From contig CAJUME010000015.1 in NCBI GenBank assembly GCA_910587015.1, forward strand, positions 109,149 to 173,148: a stretch of DNA of 64,000 bases. The letters run 5' to 3'. This DNA comes from an uncultured Christensenella sp. Its GTDB lineage: Bacteria; Bacillota; Clostridia; Christensenellales; Borkfalkiaceae. Under the pieces are notes generated by a model that saw nothing but the letters and a program-made list of their open reading frames with translations, searched no databases and was not told the DNA's origin. The translations under genes were made by a program, and so were the position numbers. This document shows, piece after piece, positions 63,873-64,000 of this stretch; the first letter of the stretch is position 1, and each line of letters opens with the position of its first letter.

Positions 63873-64000
63873 TCTTCACTTCCGCTTTAAAACTTTTTGT
63901 CATATAAACGACCGTGCCCTCGCCGCGGACGGAATTCACCTTAAACTCGTCCATAAACGTCTGCATTATCGTAAAGCCCATGCCGGAGCGCTCGTCCGAC
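63865..64000 (-). CDS. spoIIAB: Anti-sigma F factor SpoIIAB (C-terminal 44 residues; start outside window)
   Basis: The open frame from the right edge reads SDERSGMGFTIMQTFMDEFKVNSVRGEGTVVYM and ends at 63865, 8 bp inside sigF. The GMGF block and the following strands match the C-terminal end of the GHKL-fold kinase SpoIIAB, which holds sigma-F inactive and phosphorylates SpoIIAA. The order spoIIAB-sigF and the overlap are the standard arrangement. The ATP-binding N-box lies outside the window. Confidence 0.93.
   Translation of the reverse strand, partial: SDERSGMGFTIMQTFMDEFKVNSVRGEGTVVYMTKSFKAEVKNA

Noticed and set aside
1..64000. CRISPR arrays, insertion sequences, prophage or integrative elements
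   Set aside because: No regular direct repeats with spacers, no transposase, integrase or phage structural gene was seen on either strand.

Overview
The window is a 64 kb chromosomal segment of an anaerobic, endospore-forming member of the Clostridia (Firmicutes). The evidence is a complete spoIIIA operon (spoIIIAA to spoIIIAH), spo0A, sigF and the end of spoIIAB, together with clostridial markers: the six-cysteine SCIFF peptide with its radical-SAM maturase, a TIGR04086-type membrane protein and HemZ. Genus and habitat cannot be read from the sequence. Nearly all genes lie on the minus strand; only an RlmI-like methyltransferase, pyruvate kinase and a DUF4234 protein are on plus. No insertion sequence, prophage or CRISPR array is visible.

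Region 1 (1-13.3 kb), in transcription order (right to left): spoIIIAA-AB-AC-AD-AE-AF-AG-AH, then asp23, nusB, folD, ispA, a structured non-coding stretch of about 560 nt, a four-helix membrane protein, dxs, tlyA, nadK, argR and recN (cut by the window edge). The stretch between ispA and dxs is the most striking item. It has no ORF, its ends pair in a 10-bp stem, and it has its own near-consensus promoter. It sits between ispA and a four-helix membrane protein followed by dxs, exactly where OLE (ornate, large, extremophilic) RNA and its partner OapA are known. I call it OLE RNA plus OapA.

Region 2 (13.3-28.6 kb): a GtrA-like protein, tRNA-Leu(UAA), coaE, polA, tRNA-Leu(CAA), spo0A with a promoter and a candidate 0A box, an ABC-F ATPase, a heterodimeric ABC exporter, an RlmI-like methyltransferase, an M29 aminopeptidase, an ABC-2 exporter pair and rnpB (RNase P RNA).

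Region 3 (28.6-42.8 kb): pyk, two flavoproteins (COG2509 and HI0933/BaiN types), a ferritin-like protein, uvrA-uvrB, a small lipoprotein, a membrane protein with an L15-like tail, pnp and rpsO.

Region 4 (42.9-64 kb): a clostridial housekeeping block: spoIIAB-sigF, an aminotransferase, DUF4234, ferritin, ruvC-ruvA-ruvB-queA-tgt, yajC, TIGR04086, scfA-scfB, divergent secD-secF, recJ-relA-MBL hydrolase-hemZ and a GLUG-like lipoprotein.

Two themes run through the window. Promoters of the TTGACA/TATAAT type are easy to read, almost always with a 17-bp spacer. At least six of them (nadK, an ABC exporter, polA, uvrB, ruvC, an aminotransferase) have the -10 box only 6-10 nt from the start codon and no Shine-Dalgarno sequence, which predicts leaderless mRNAs, three of them for DNA replication or repair genes. 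All functional calls are read from translated sequence and gene order; no database search was run.
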